From NCBI GenBank assembly GCA_038199985.1, contig JBBPYK010000013.1:1-64000 (forward strand): DNA of 64,000 nt. The letters run 5' to 3'. The notes beneath the pieces were generated by a model, which saw only the letters and a list, made by a program, of their open reading frames with translations, ran no database searches and was not told the DNA's origin. The DNA is from Arthrobacter_J sp038199985. Lineage in GTDB: Bacteria; Actinomycetota; Actinomycetes; Actinomycetales; Micrococcaceae. Position 1 is the stretch's first letter, and each line of letters begins with the position of its first letter. The translations under genes were made by a program, and so were the position numbers. Shown piece after piece: positions 30,236-39,058 of the stretch.

Positions 30236-31210
30236 TTAGGCGTTGGGAACGACATTCTGAAGAGGTCCCGGTAGTTGGCCATCGATCGAGCGAACCGGCA
30301 CCGATCGGCTGATGGCGCGGCGGTCTGCCATCCGTACGACCAGCCACCCGTAGGCACCCAGAGTCAGTACTGATATGAGCAGTGCAATGGGCTGGACGTT
30401 GGTGGCATTGACATCAGCGAGTCCCACGGAGCCGAGAACGAAGATTGTCACATTATTGATCACGTGTGCTGCGATCGCGGCTTCGAGGCCACCGGTCCGC
30501 CAGGTGATCCAGCCCGCGAAAATCGCGAATAGTGCGATGTCGATTTGTCCGAGCGGCTCGTATGCGTGACCAAGAACAAACAGCGGGACAGGTAGCAGGA
30601 TCGCAAACGCGGGATGCTTCAGCCACCCACCGATGGTCTGCATCAGGTATCCCCGAAAGACATATTCCTCGGCCGTTGCTTGGATGGGCACCAGCAGCAG
30701 CGTCAGGATGAGCAGCGGTAGGAACGTCCCGGCGTCGAAACCTGGGGCTGGAATGTCCTCCCCCGCGCCGGCGGGCAGAATCATCGTGAGACCGAAACTG
30801 AGAACGTAAATGGCGGCGGCGAGGCCTCCACATCGCATCATCCATTTCCAGCGGAGCCTGCCGACCACGGAGGACAGGATACCCAGGGGGCGCGGACCCG
30901 TGATGAGCGTGGCCAGGATGATCGCCGGAAGCATGAAGATCACGGAGACCATCGCGAACCCGAAGGTCAACGGATCGCTGAGATCCAGTTCTGCCATGCG
31001 CTCCAGTGCGGCAAGCCCTTCACCTGTGGTGAAAGCAATGGCCAGCAGTGTGCCGATCAGCAGAAGGGTGAAGACCAAGAAGAACGTCACGGCTAGCGCA
31101 GCGGTGAGTAGCGGCTTCCACCAGCGGTAGCCGGGCCAGGATCTGGCGGCGCGGTGATACGGGGTGTGCGAAGCAGCGGCGGTGTTGATGGCCGGGGATT
31201 CTGTTTTCAG
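30236..31210 (-). CDS. CPBP-family intramembrane metalloprotease
   Basis: About 324 residues with roughly eight membrane helices. The CPBP/ABI motifs are present: EEYVFRGYL (EExxxxR), FVLGHAY (FxxxH) and HVINN (HxxxN). Such proteases cleave within the membrane or act in immunity to bacteriocins. No ATG, GTG or TTG occurs between 31354 and the first helix region. The GTG at 31354 would overlap the beta-propeller gene by 148 nt, so a CTG at 31210 with AAGGA 6 nt upstream, overlapping the propeller stop (CTGA), is the likelier start. It is third in the DoxX/propeller/CPBP operon. Confidence 0.8.
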   Translation of the reverse strand: MKTESPAINTAAASHTPYHRAARSWPGYRWWKPLLTAALAVTFFLVFTLLLIGTLLAIAFTTGEGLAALERMAELDLSDPLTFGFAMVSVIFMLPAIILATLITGPRPLGILSSVVGRLRWKWMMRCGGLAAAIYVLSFGLTMILPAGAGEDIPAPGFDAGTFLPLLILTLLLVPIQATAEEYVFRGYLMQTIGGWLKHPAFAILLPVPLFVLGHAYEPLGQIDIALFAIFAGWITWRTGGLEAAIAAHVINNVTIFVLGSVGLADVNATNVQPIALLISVLTLGAYGWLVVRMADRRAISRSVPVRSIDGQLPGPLQNVVPNA

Positions 31211-32664
31211 TTCAGGTCCTTGTTCGCATGAGGAGGTGAGTCGGGGTGTACTTTTTCGTGAGGGTGGCCCGACGACAGCTTCCCTTGTCGTCGCAAGAGA
31301 AACAGTGCTGCGGTACCGATGAGCAGTACCGCAGCGACGGCGATCGTGCCCCACATCAGCAACGCTTTGGCGTTTTCCTCGTCGACGGCCGCCAACGGGA
31401 AAGCGTAGACGTTGGAGTCTTGGCTCCCAACGATGAGCGAATCGTTGACGATGATTGGTCCGGCCGGTGCTAGTTTACCGTTCAACTGATGAGACCCTCG
31501 CTCTTCGCCGCTTTCGGCGTCCAGGCCCTGAATGACGCCATCGGTGTTGCCGAAGTACACCACGCCGTCTGTGGCGACGGGAGCGCCCTTGACTGTACCT
31601 GAATCAAACTGCCACAACCTTTCGCCGGTCATCAGGTCGTAGGCGTAGAAATTTTTAGTGGTGGGGCTGCCCACGAAGACGTTGCCGTTGTAGATCATGG
31701 GTGCCCCAGATTTGTTGTTCGGTTTGGGCTTGCCCTTACCCAGCGTGTCTTTCCACAGCACCGTGCCGTCGGAAATGTCGACGCCGTAGATCGTGTGCGT
31801 GAATTCACCGTCCTCCGGGTTCTGGTCTTCCGGCACGGCTTCAATGGCTGTGGTGACCAGCACGCCGTCGTGCACGGCCGGAGGAACATCGTCCAGGCCG
31901 TAGAGCGTCTCTGGGAAGTCAGACTGCCAGAGGACGGTGTTCGATTCGGTGTCGTAGGCGGTGACGCTGAATCCCGGCGGCGGATGCCCTGCGCCGAAGT
32001 ACAAGATTCCGTCTTTGAGGGCGGGGGAGGACATGCTTACCGCGGAACCGATATCGGTTCGGCTCTGTTCCTCACCGGTTTCGGGGTTGATTTGGTACAG
32101 GTTGTGGTCCCCAGTGACCACGTAAACGGACCCGTTGGCGAATGCTGGTGTTGGCATCACTTCGCCGTCGGTCTCGAAGTTCCAGACGATGCGGCCGGTT
32201 TCTGCATCGAGTGCCAGAACGCCGCTTTCTTCTGTGCCACGGAACTTCTTGTTTTCCTGAGGTAACCGGTTGCCGTAGCCGACGAAGACCGTCCCGTCCC
32301 GGTAGATCATTTCTGAATGTACCCAGTTGGGCGCCTGGTTGTGCCAGATTTCCTGGCCCGTCGTCAACTCGAACGCAAAGAGGTCGCCAGAGCCGTGATT
32401 TCCCACGAAGAGCCGGTTTCCAACCACGACGGGTGTGGCACGTACCTCATCGTTCGTTGCGTACGTGATTTCTCCGAGGTCTTTCACCGCGGGATTGACG
32501 ATGACGGCGTTCTTGTCCGCGGTCAACCGGTACTGTGTCCATTCCTCCTCCGACGACGACGACGACGGCGACGGCGGTGGTGTCGACGACACCGCGCCAG
32601 CGATTGAGGCCGGTGAGAATACCATCAGCAGGGCCAGAATCACAGACGCGGTGTGTTTGATCAT
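31207..32664 (-). CDS. Membrane-anchored extracellular PQQ-like beta-propeller protein
   Basis: 485 residues. A Sec signal peptide (residues 1-25), a Ser/Pro linker, then repeated blades with the pattern GxVxxxxxxGxLxALDAETGRIVWNFET (blades seen near residues 120-160, 170-200, 300-360). It resembles quinoprotein dehydrogenase-type or BamB-like propellers, but no PQQ-binding Cys pair was identified. Near the C-terminus a helix (WGTIAVAAVLLIGTAALFLL) followed by RRQGK anchors it, leaving the propeller outside the cell. It lies between DoxX and CPBP genes with gaps of 4 nt and an overlap, a tight operon. Its ligand or partner is unknown. Confidence 0.8.
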   Translation of the reverse strand: MIKHTASVILALLMVFSPASIAGAVSSTPPPSPSSSSSEEEWTQYRLTADKNAVIVNPAVKDLGEITYATNDEVRATPVVVGNRLFVGNHGSGDLFAFELTTGQEIWHNQAPNWVHSEMIYRDGTVFVGYGNRLPQENKKFRGTEESGVLALDAETGRIVWNFETDGEVMPTPAFANGSVYVVTGDHNLYQINPETGEEQSRTDIGSAVSMSSPALKDGILYFGAGHPPPGFSVTAYDTESNTVLWQSDFPETLYGLDDVPPAVHDGVLVTTAIEAVPEDQNPEDGEFTHTIYGVDISDGTVLWKDTLGKGKPKPNNKSGAPMIYNGNVFVGSPTTKNFYAYDLMTGERLWQFDSGTVKGAPVATDGVVYFGNTDGVIQGLDAESGEERGSHQLNGKLAPAGPIIVNDSLIVGSQDSNVYAFPLAAVDEENAKALLMWGTIAVAAVLLIGTAALFLLRRQGKLSSGHPHEKVHPDSPPHANKDLN

Positions 32665-32668
32665 GAGA

Positions 32669-33085
32669 CTATTTTTTGGACTTTTTATGCTTGCGGTTGA
32701 AGATCAGAGCGAGAGCGATGGCCGCCATCCAGGAGTCCTTCGCTACGGCAATACCATCCTGAGAAGGGCGGACACCGTCTTCTTCGGTCAGTTCTGGTGT
32801 CTTGAAATACATGGTTAGGAGGCCCCCTGAGAACGCTGCGAGTGCGAGACCCGCAAGTCTGCTGGGCACAAAGGGAGCGAGCAGCATGGCACCGACTGTT
32901 ATCTCCGCAGCGCTGAGTACCTTGCCAAATTTCTCCGCCTCCAGCTTGCTCACCTGGGGGAACGCGTTGCTGGCCATGCCCTGTAAATAGCCAGCGGTGT
33001 CCTTGTCGAGGTTGAGCTTGGAGACCCCCGAGTTGAGGATGAACGCGCCGGTGGCAAGTCGGAGTGGGAGGTGAGATAGCTTCAT
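32669..33085 (-). CDS. DoxX-like membrane protein
   Basis: 138 residues, four membrane helices, with the DoxX-family opening PLRLATGAFILNSGVSKLNL and AAEITVGAMLLAPFVPSRLA. DoxX proteins are small membrane proteins linked to oxidoreductases and respiratory or redox stress systems. The ATG at 33085 follows AAGGGA; the upstream 42 residues in frame are excluded. The C-terminal RKHKKSKK is strongly basic and cytoplasmic. It begins the DoxX/propeller/CPBP operon and is divergent from the phosphodiesterase gene. Confidence 0.8.
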   Translation of the reverse strand: MKLSHLPLRLATGAFILNSGVSKLNLDKDTAGYLQGMASNAFPQVSKLEAEKFGKVLSAAEITVGAMLLAPFVPSRLAGLALAAFSGGLLTMYFKTPELTEEDGVRPSQDGIAVAKDSWMAAIALALIFNRKHKKSKK

Positions 33086-33279
33086 GGTGAGGTGTTCCCT
33101 TCGGTGGTAAAAGAATTCCCTTCGAGCGTACGTTCCTGCTGCATGTTGGTCCAGTGACCGCGAAGAGGTTCCGATGGATAGTTTCCCGACTTGCCGGTCG
33201 TTGTACACCAAGAATTTACTGTGCTCTGGTTGTATGTGACGTACAGAGTGCCAGAAGACCAGCTATCGAGAAGGTCACC

Positions 33280-34182
33280 ATGGAATACCGGACGGCCGAG
33301 CATTCACGGTCGCAGCATTTTCTTCTTCACATGTCCGATACTCATTTGCTCGCAGGAGCTGCGCCGTTGTATGACGCGGTGGACAGCGAGGCAAGACTGC
33401 GGCACATCTTCGAGGAGCTAGAAGCTTCGGGGGTTCATCCAGAAGCTATTCTGTTCACCGGCGACCTCGCAGACAAGGGTGAACCGGAGGCCTACGCAAA
33501 GCTTCGTTCCATTGTTGAGCCTGCGGCTTTAAAGCTCGGAGCGCAGGTCATCTGGGCCATGGGGAATCACGATGATCGGAGCGCTTTTCGTGTGGGGCTG
33601 CTGGATGAACCGGCCAGCACGGGGCCTGTGGACAGGACGTATTGGGTGGGTGGCCTTCGCGTCATCACCCTTGATTCCACGGTTCCGGGTCATCATCACG
33701 GTCACCTCTCCGGTGCGCAGCTTTCCTGTCTAGCCACCGAGCTGGCCATGCCAGCTCCCATGGGAACCATTCTGGCCCTGCACCATCCTCCGGTGCCGAG
33801 CGTTCAGGATCTGGCTGTGCTCGTCGAACTGCGAGATCAGGCCAGCCTGGCCGACGTCGTGCGTGGCACCGATGTTCGCGGCATTTTGGCTGGCCATCTG
33901 CACTATTCGACGTCGGCCACGTTTGCCGGTATTCCCGTCTCAGTTGCCTCCGCCACCTGCTATACGCAGGATCTCAAGTACGACGCCGGCGGTACCCGAG
34001 GTCAGGACGGCGCCCAGTCTTACAATCTGGTGCATGTCTACCCGGAGACCATTGTTCATTCCGTAGTACCGGTTGGGTCCTACCTCACGGTCGGCGAGGC
34101 GGTGACTCGGGAGGAGACTCAGCGGCGCCTAGAGGCGCACGGAGTGAGAATTCCGGGCGCATCCGTGCTGACCTCGGTTTAG
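33280..34182 (+). CDS. Calcineurin-like metallophosphoesterase (CpdA-like)
   Basis: 300 residues of the metallophosphoesterase superfamily. Five metal-binding motifs are visible in order: SDTHL (DxH), FTGDLAD (GD), AMGNHDD (GNHD), ALHHPP (H) and AGHLHYS (GHxH). The layout matches class III cyclic-nucleotide phosphodiesterases such as CpdA and mycobacterial Rv0805, which cleave cyclic nucleotides and other phosphoesters. The ATG at 33280 follows GAGAAGG. It converges with the Stealth gene, their stops lying one base apart. The natural substrate is unknown. Confidence 0.85.
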   Translation: MEYRTAEHSRSQHFLLHMSDTHLLAGAAPLYDAVDSEARLRHIFEELEASGVHPEAILFTGDLADKGEPEAYAKLRSIVEPAALKLGAQVIWAMGNHDDRSAFRVGLLDEPASTGPVDRTYWVGGLRVITLDSTVPGHHHGHLSGAQLSCLATELAMPAPMGTILALHHPPVPSVQDLAVLVELRDQASLADVVRGTDVRGILAGHLHYSTSATFAGIPVSVASATCYTQDLKYDAGGTRGQDGAQSYNLVHVYPETIVHSVVPVGSYLTVGEAVTREETQRRLEAHGVRIPGASVLTSV

Positions 34183-34183
34183 G

Positions 34184-35833
34184 CTATTTTTCCCAGGGAG
34201 CTTTGAGCGGAAAGTACTTCTCCAAGAAATCGGTCACCAAGTGTGTTCGTTCTTCGGCGGGAACTTCGGGGAAGCTACCGTCATTGAGACAGAAGCAATC
34301 TCGGTGCCGTTTTGCCAAAAGCTTCCGCAGACTCTTCAGCCCCGAATAGGTGGTGGTGTCCACGTAGCCCACCTTGGCAGATTCTTGGGTGACCGCCCTG
34401 CCGGTGAGCAGCGCGTAGTAGTGGTAGAGCGAATTGGTGACCGAGATGTTGTCTTTGGCACGGAAGCGTGAGGCGGCCGTGGAGGCAAACTCGGCTGCAA
34501 ACTCTTCTTCCATCTCCAGCAGCACACTCTTGCGCAGCGGCGCGGCGCAGTGCTCCAGATGCCGAGTGGTAATCCGACCGAACTTCTCGTGTAGCAAACG
34601 GCGATTGACACGGGCCGCGTTTTCAAAGCCGCTACGTTCGGCGTCGTTATCGCCCAGCCCGATGCGTGTCTCTGCCTGAATGAACTTGGTGACTCCGCCG
34701 GGTGAGAAAAATAGTCCGGGGCTGACGGGTCGTCCAAAGAACATGTCGTCGTTGGAGTAGAGGAAATGCTCGGACAGGCCTGGAATGTGCTGCAGCTGGC
34801 TCTCGACTGCCTGGGAATTGTGGGTAGGCAGCACTGATAAGTCTCGGAAGTGCTCTTCGGAGGGCACCAGCGTTACTGCTGGGTGGTCGGCAAGCCAGTC
34901 CGGTCGAGCGGAATCGGTTGCAATGAAAATGCGGCGCACCCACGGAGCGAACATGTACACCGAACGTAGCGCGTATTTGAGTTCATCGATCTGACGAAAA
35001 CGTGCCTCGTTGTCGTCTCCCTCGCCCACGGTGACGCCCTGCATGCGTGCTGCACGGGCGGCCCGGTACTCCGGGGAACTTCCGTCAACCCACGAGAACA
35101 CCATGTCAATGTCAAAATCAATGTCGGTTGCATGGTCTGCGAACATGTTGTCGATTGTTGGCCAGGCGAGGCCGTGGCGCTCCACGGTTCCCCGGACCAT
35201 TTCCGAAGCGTCAATGGAGCGCCGCGTCAGGGAGTTCTCCATGGGCAGGATCATGCGCTCACCGGCACGCTCCCAGAATTCCACTTGCACTCCCGCAGAT
35301 GGGCCGTAGACCAGTTCACCAAAGGGCTCAATTCGGGGCCGGAACAATCTGAAGATGCGCGCCATACCACTGCGAGAGAAGGTGCCGTCTGCTACCAAGC
35401 GGGTGGAGCGGCCCTTGGTGTCCACTGTGCGGACGTAGAACGGTTCGTTGGCGCAGGCCGTGACCAAGGCATCGCGAAGCGGGACTGATTCCTGAAGGTC
35501 GACGGCGATGACGGGCCGCGCATCGTTGCCGCGTACCAGAAGGTAGCCAATACCGGCGTTGTCGAGGACAGCGCGGATGAACAGCAGATCCTCCACCATG
35601 GCATCGTTCGGAGTCAGGTCATGATTGATCAAGGCAAAACGACCCTTGACGAGCATCAGGTCACTGCGACTGCGGAAGCGTTGTTCCGCTGCGCTGGATA
35701 CTGTCTCGAAAGCCTCTTGCTCTGGCCCTGGTTCCGGGGCTCCGAAGTAGGCGTCCTGTTGCGCGACTGAGTTTGTAATGGATGCCTCCGAAATGTGTGG
35801 GTGTACGTCTTCTCCAATGGTAAAGCCACGCAC
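34184..35833 (-). CDS. Stealth-family sugar-phosphate transferase (hexose-1-P/capsule polymerase type)
   Basis: Up to 549 residues. Stealth proteins transfer sugar-1-phosphates to build phosphodiester-linked surface glycans. The four conserved regions are clear: CR1 DIDMVFSWVDGSSPEY, CR2 RQIDELKYALRSVYMFAPWV through FLYSNDDMFFGRPV, CR3 from HLEHCAAPLRKSVLLEM, and CR4 CFCLNDGSF. The first open start is GTG 35833, but it has no ribosome binding site. A strong GGAGG lies 6 nt before an ATT at 35779, which may be the real start (see findings). The gene is single, after the terminator of the PRC-barrel gene. Confidence 0.85.
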   Translation of the reverse strand: MRGFTIGEDVHPHISEASITNSVAQQDAYFGAPEPGPEQEAFETVSSAAEQRFRSRSDLMLVKGRFALINHDLTPNDAMVEDLLFIRAVLDNAGIGYLLVRGNDARPVIAVDLQESVPLRDALVTACANEPFYVRTVDTKGRSTRLVADGTFSRSGMARIFRLFRPRIEPFGELVYGPSAGVQVEFWERAGERMILPMENSLTRRSIDASEMVRGTVERHGLAWPTIDNMFADHATDIDFDIDMVFSWVDGSSPEYRAARAARMQGVTVGEGDDNEARFRQIDELKYALRSVYMFAPWVRRIFIATDSARPDWLADHPAVTLVPSEEHFRDLSVLPTHNSQAVESQLQHIPGLSEHFLYSNDDMFFGRPVSPGLFFSPGGVTKFIQAETRIGLGDNDAERSGFENAARVNRRLLHEKFGRITTRHLEHCAAPLRKSVLLEMEEEFAAEFASTAASRFRAKDNISVTNSLYHYYALLTGRAVTQESAKVGYVDTTTYSGLKSLRKLLAKRHRDCFCLNDGSFPEVPAEERTHLVTDFLEKYFPLKAPWEK

Positions 35834-35858
35834 AAAATCGCGGACGGACTATTAAGCG

Positions 35859-35892
35859 CCGAAGGCCCGGCATGTCGGGGCCGGGCCTTCGG
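35859..35892. terminator. Strong hairpin terminator between PRC-barrel and Stealth genes
   Basis: Perfect 13-bp inverted repeat (CCGAAGGCCCGGC / GCCGGGCCTTCGG) with an 8-nt loop, 14 nt beyond the stop of the PRC-barrel gene. It lies upstream of the Stealth start, so that gene needs its own promoter just downstream or read-through. Confidence 0.8.
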
Positions 35893-35906
35893 GAGATGCG
35901 GTGGGA

Positions 35907-36779
35907 TCAGCGGTTGTCTCTACCGTCGTTGTCCACGCCCTCTGCTTCAACCTGTTCCTTGCGAACTTCTTCGTCGACGTGCGCTTCTTCCGTCACGGTT
36001 TCCTTGTCCAAACGCACTCGTTCCACGGGGACAGTATCCTTTTCCACCACAGGGCGTTCCTCGCTCAGGGTGACCTCGTGTTCCTCTTCGCTGAACTCTG
36101 CTCCTGTTGAGGCCTGTCCACGGTTGGCATCAGTGATTGGTTCGCGCTCTACCCGGACCTCTTCGTGGCTGACCGGCACAGTTGTCTCGACGTTCTCCGT
36201 CACCACGTATTTGCGCAGTCGCGCTCGGCCGGTTTCCTGTTTCTCGGTGCCAACGTGCAGTTCCTCTTCGGAACGCGTCATCGCCTCGTCATCGCGGTCA
36301 GCATTGCCCAGGCCGTCGTCGCGGTCAGTATCGCCCAGGCCGTCGTCGCCCAGGTGTGTCCCCGTGCGCTCGCCGCGCATATCGTCCGTTCCGGTAGTCA
36401 CGCCGGAATGCGTTCCTGCGGCGGCCGAGTGGGCGTCGTTGTCTGTACTGGTGTCACGAGCGCCAGCAGAACCATAGTGCTGGTAGAGGCGGTCTTCCTC
36501 TTCGGGGGAGAGCTGAGAATCGGCTTCCATCCGCGGCGCGTCCTTCACCGTGTCCTTGTCGTACGGGACGCGGACATCGTGACCGTCCACCGTGGCTTCC
36601 GAGAGGGGAACAAATGATTCCGACGTGCCGAACAACCCCGTCTTGACGGTGACCCAACTGGGACGGCCCGAATCGTCGTCGACGTAGAATTGCCCAATGG
36701 AGCCGATCTTGTGATCATCGGCCCCGACCAAATGTCCACCATTGTTGAGAATTTCTTCGACGTTCTCTTTCGTGATCAT
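35907..36779 (-). CDS. PRC-barrel and DUF2382 domain protein
   Basis: 290 residues, highly acidic. The N-terminal PRC-barrel (residues 5-85) includes HKIGSIGQFYVDDDSGRPSW and VPLSEATVDGHDVRVPY. The DUF2382 domain (about 175-285) includes RKYVVTENVETTVPVSHEEV and VERVRLDKETVTEEAHV. Between them a spacer rich in Asp, Gly and Thr has two imperfect repeats of DDGLGDTDR (about residues 146-165). Such proteins are common in actinobacteria and Deinococcus and are linked to stress; the molecular role is unknown. Single gene, ATG at 36779, ending before a strong terminator. Upstream is AGCATGCT, a perfect 8-bp palindrome. Confidence 0.88.
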   Translation of the reverse strand: MITKENVEEILNNGGHLVGADDHKIGSIGQFYVDDDSGRPSWVTVKTGLFGTSESFVPLSEATVDGHDVRVPYDKDTVKDAPRMEADSQLSPEEEDRLYQHYGSAGARDTSTDNDAHSAAAGTHSGVTTGTDDMRGERTGTHLGDDGLGDTDRDDGLGNADRDDEAMTRSEEELHVGTEKQETGRARLRKYVVTENVETTVPVSHEEVRVEREPITDANRGQASTGAEFSEEEHEVTLSEERPVVEKDTVPVERVRLDKETVTEEAHVDEEVRKEQVEAEGVDNDGRDNR

Positions 36780-36944
36780 TTTCTACTCCTGACTCAGTGC
36801 GACGGCGTGGTCGATGATGGGACCAGCATAGACACGAACCACCACTAAAGAACAGCATGCTTAGTAAACTACATGGATGGTGTTTTCCTCTCACTGACCT
36901 TGGACCTCCGCGGGTGAGAGTCGCCCGCGGGCTAGGGTAAACAA

Positions 36945-37697
36945 GTGACAACAGGACTCCTCATCGCCATCATCGTGGCCATCTTCCTGGGATCCACCAC
37001 TCAGCGCATCGCCGGAATCGGCTTCGCCATGCTAATCGTGCCCTTCCTGGTCCTGATGCTTGGACCCCACGAAGGCGTGCTGCTGGTCAACATCTGCGGC
37101 GTTGTCTCCTCGGCCATCATCACCGTGCGTGTCTGGAAAGACGTGGACTGGAGCATGTTCCGATGGTTAACACTGCCTTCCGCGATCGGATCAGTACCCG
37201 GATCCTTCGCCGCCGTCTATCTGCCGGCCGCTCCGCTGGCCGTGACCGTCGGTGCCGTGGTCCTCGCCGCCCTGACTATTTCGCTACTAATGCAACGCTC
37301 CACCATTGTTCTTACCGGCAATTTTCCTAAAGCGACGGCGGGAGTGGCAGCGGGGTTGACCAACTCCATGGCTGGCGTCGGCGGTCCGGCCGTCAGCGTC
37401 TACGCGCTCTTAGCTCGCTGGCCGCAACGCCCTTTCGCAGCCACGCTGCAACCGTTCTTCGTTGTCATCGGGCTCGTCACGCTGATGACCAAGATTTCGC
37501 TTGCCCCCGGCCAGGTGCCGCCGATCCCACCGTGGGCGTGGATCGGAATAGCCGTCGCCATCGGCGCTGGAATATTCGTCGGCGAAAGGCTTGCACGCCA
37601 TATCCGCGATGACCACGCACGCTTCGCCGTCATCGTCATAGCCTTCATCGGCGCGGCAACTGCATTCGGTAAGGGCCTCACCGACCTGTTGGCGTGA
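36945..37697 (+). CDS. TSUP-family (TauE/SafE) membrane transporter
   Basis: 250 residues with about eight membrane helices. GLLIAIIVAIFLGSTTQRIA and the repeated half with GVAAGLTNSMAGVGGPAVSV show the internal duplication of TSUP (sulfite exporter TauE/SafE) proteins, which move sulfite, sulfoacetate or related anions. The start is GTG at 36945 with AGGG 7 nt upstream; a hairpin CCGCGGG/CCCGCGG precedes it (36908-36930). It is followed after 78 nt by the PerM gene. Substrate not assignable. Confidence 0.8.
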   Translation: MTTGLLIAIIVAIFLGSTTQRIAGIGFAMLIVPFLVLMLGPHEGVLLVNICGVVSSAIITVRVWKDVDWSMFRWLTLPSAIGSVPGSFAAVYLPAAPLAVTVGAVVLAALTISLLMQRSTIVLTGNFPKATAGVAAGLTNSMAGVGGPAVSVYALLARWPQRPFAATLQPFFVVIGLVTLMTKISLAPGQVPPIPPWAWIGIAVAIGAGIFVGERLARHIRDDHARFAVIVIAFIGAATAFGKGLTDLLA

Positions 37698-37775
37698 GTT
37701 CCACCTAAGCTGGCGCGTGAGTTCTCACCGCGTGGCTGGCTAAAGCGTTCGCGCGGGGGTGCGACGATAGAGCAG

Positions 37776-39050
37776 ATGAGACTTTCAACGCGCCCCATGC
37801 CCGCCATGCCGCTCTGGCTGCAAGGCGTCTTTGAATTCGGTCAAGCCGCACTGCTATCCGCGCTCGCCGTTGTCCTTCCCCTCACCGGCGTCTGGTTTGC
37901 CAACGGCTTCACAGACCGCGGTTTCCTCTCGATGGCACGCCTAGCTGGTCAAGCCTGGTTGCTGATACACGGCGTACCCCTGACACTGAAGTTTCCCGAA
38001 GACGTAACCTCCACTGGGCAGAGCAGCGGTGTGCTCTCCTTGATCCCGCTCGGTCTAAGCTTGATCCCCTTTGCGTTGGCCTGGCGTTCGGGGCGACGGC
38101 TCGCACGGGCCTCCTATTCGGACCAGTTGTGGCAAGGTCTCCTGGGGGCGCTGGGAATTTACGCTGCGCTCGGGTTGATGACTGCGTACTTGTGCAGCAC
38201 CTCCGAAGCCTCGGCGTCCTTGGTGGCGGGCGCGCTGATCCCGCTGATCCCGGCCGGTGCTGGGTTGGTTGTCGGTGCCTACCGCGAAGCAGGGTCCTGG
38301 CCACGACTGATTGGCATGGACCTTGCCGTCTGGATCGCTAAAACCAGTCAGCACTCACGCTGGGCAGGATCCTATGCTTGGGCTGCTATCCGTGCAGGCC
38401 TTCTGGGTGTCACTGCAGCCACCGGCTTGGCCGCACTGCTGCTGGCAACCACGATCGGGCTTCACTGGGCGGACGTCGTCACACTCTACGAAAGGTTGGA
38501 GCCGGGCATAGTCGGCGGCAGCGTCCTGACCATTGCGCAACTGGGGTTCCTGCCAAACTTGGTTGGCTGGTCATTTGCTTGGTCCACCGGTGCGGGTTTC
38601 GCGCTCGGGACGGGCAGTTCCATCACGCCGTTGGCGACGAGTGCAGGGCCGCTCCCGGCCGTACCTATTCTGGGAGCGCTTCCAATAGGTACCCTCGATT
38701 ACGGCTTTGCAGTACTCTTCCTGCCCGTGCTCGCTGGCGTATTGGCAGGCTGGTGGTTCTTGCGCGAAGGTGAAAACCACTTCGATGAGTGGTTAGCCAT
38801 CAAGCTCGACGTTCGCTGGCTGACGTCAAGCATTTCCACCCTCGTGCTTGCAGGATTTATCGGTGTCATCAGTGGTCTCTGCGGTGCGGTTGTAGCGTGG
38901 CTCGCTCAGGGGTCTGCCGGGATCGGCCGGTTTGTAGATCTTGGACCGGTGCCACTGGAAGTGGCACTTTGGCTAGCCCCGGAAATAGCGCTCGGCGTCG
39001 TCATCGGCTACGCGCTCGGTCCGTGGCTGGAGCGCGAACGCTCAGCTTAA
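37776..39050 (+). CDS. PerM-like cell division membrane protein (DUF6350)
   Basis: 424 residues with about ten membrane helices. I recognise the actinobacterial DUF6350 family, whose mycobacterial member PerM stabilises FtsB and the divisome. In many Micrococcaceae this gene directly precedes purN and purH, as here, which supports the assignment. The layout of alternating Gly/Leu-rich helices and short loops, with SNKxWR-like basic linkers absent, fits. ATG at 37776; the ribosome binding site is weak. Function by family and synteny. Confidence 0.75.
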   Translation: MRLSTRPMPAMPLWLQGVFEFGQAALLSALAVVLPLTGVWFANGFTDRGFLSMARLAGQAWLLIHGVPLTLKFPEDVTSTGQSSGVLSLIPLGLSLIPFALAWRSGRRLARASYSDQLWQGLLGALGIYAALGLMTAYLCSTSEASASLVAGALIPLIPAGAGLVVGAYREAGSWPRLIGMDLAVWIAKTSQHSRWAGSYAWAAIRAGLLGVTAATGLAALLLATTIGLHWADVVTLYERLEPGIVGGSVLTIAQLGFLPNLVGWSFAWSTGAGFALGTGSSITPLATSAGPLPAVPILGALPIGTLDYGFAVLFLPVLAGVLAGWWFLREGENHFDEWLAIKLDVRWLTSSISTLVLAGFIGVISGLCGAVVAWLAQGSAGIGRFVDLGPVPLEVALWLAPEIALGVVIGYALGPWLERERSA

Positions 39051-39058
39051 CCATTGGC

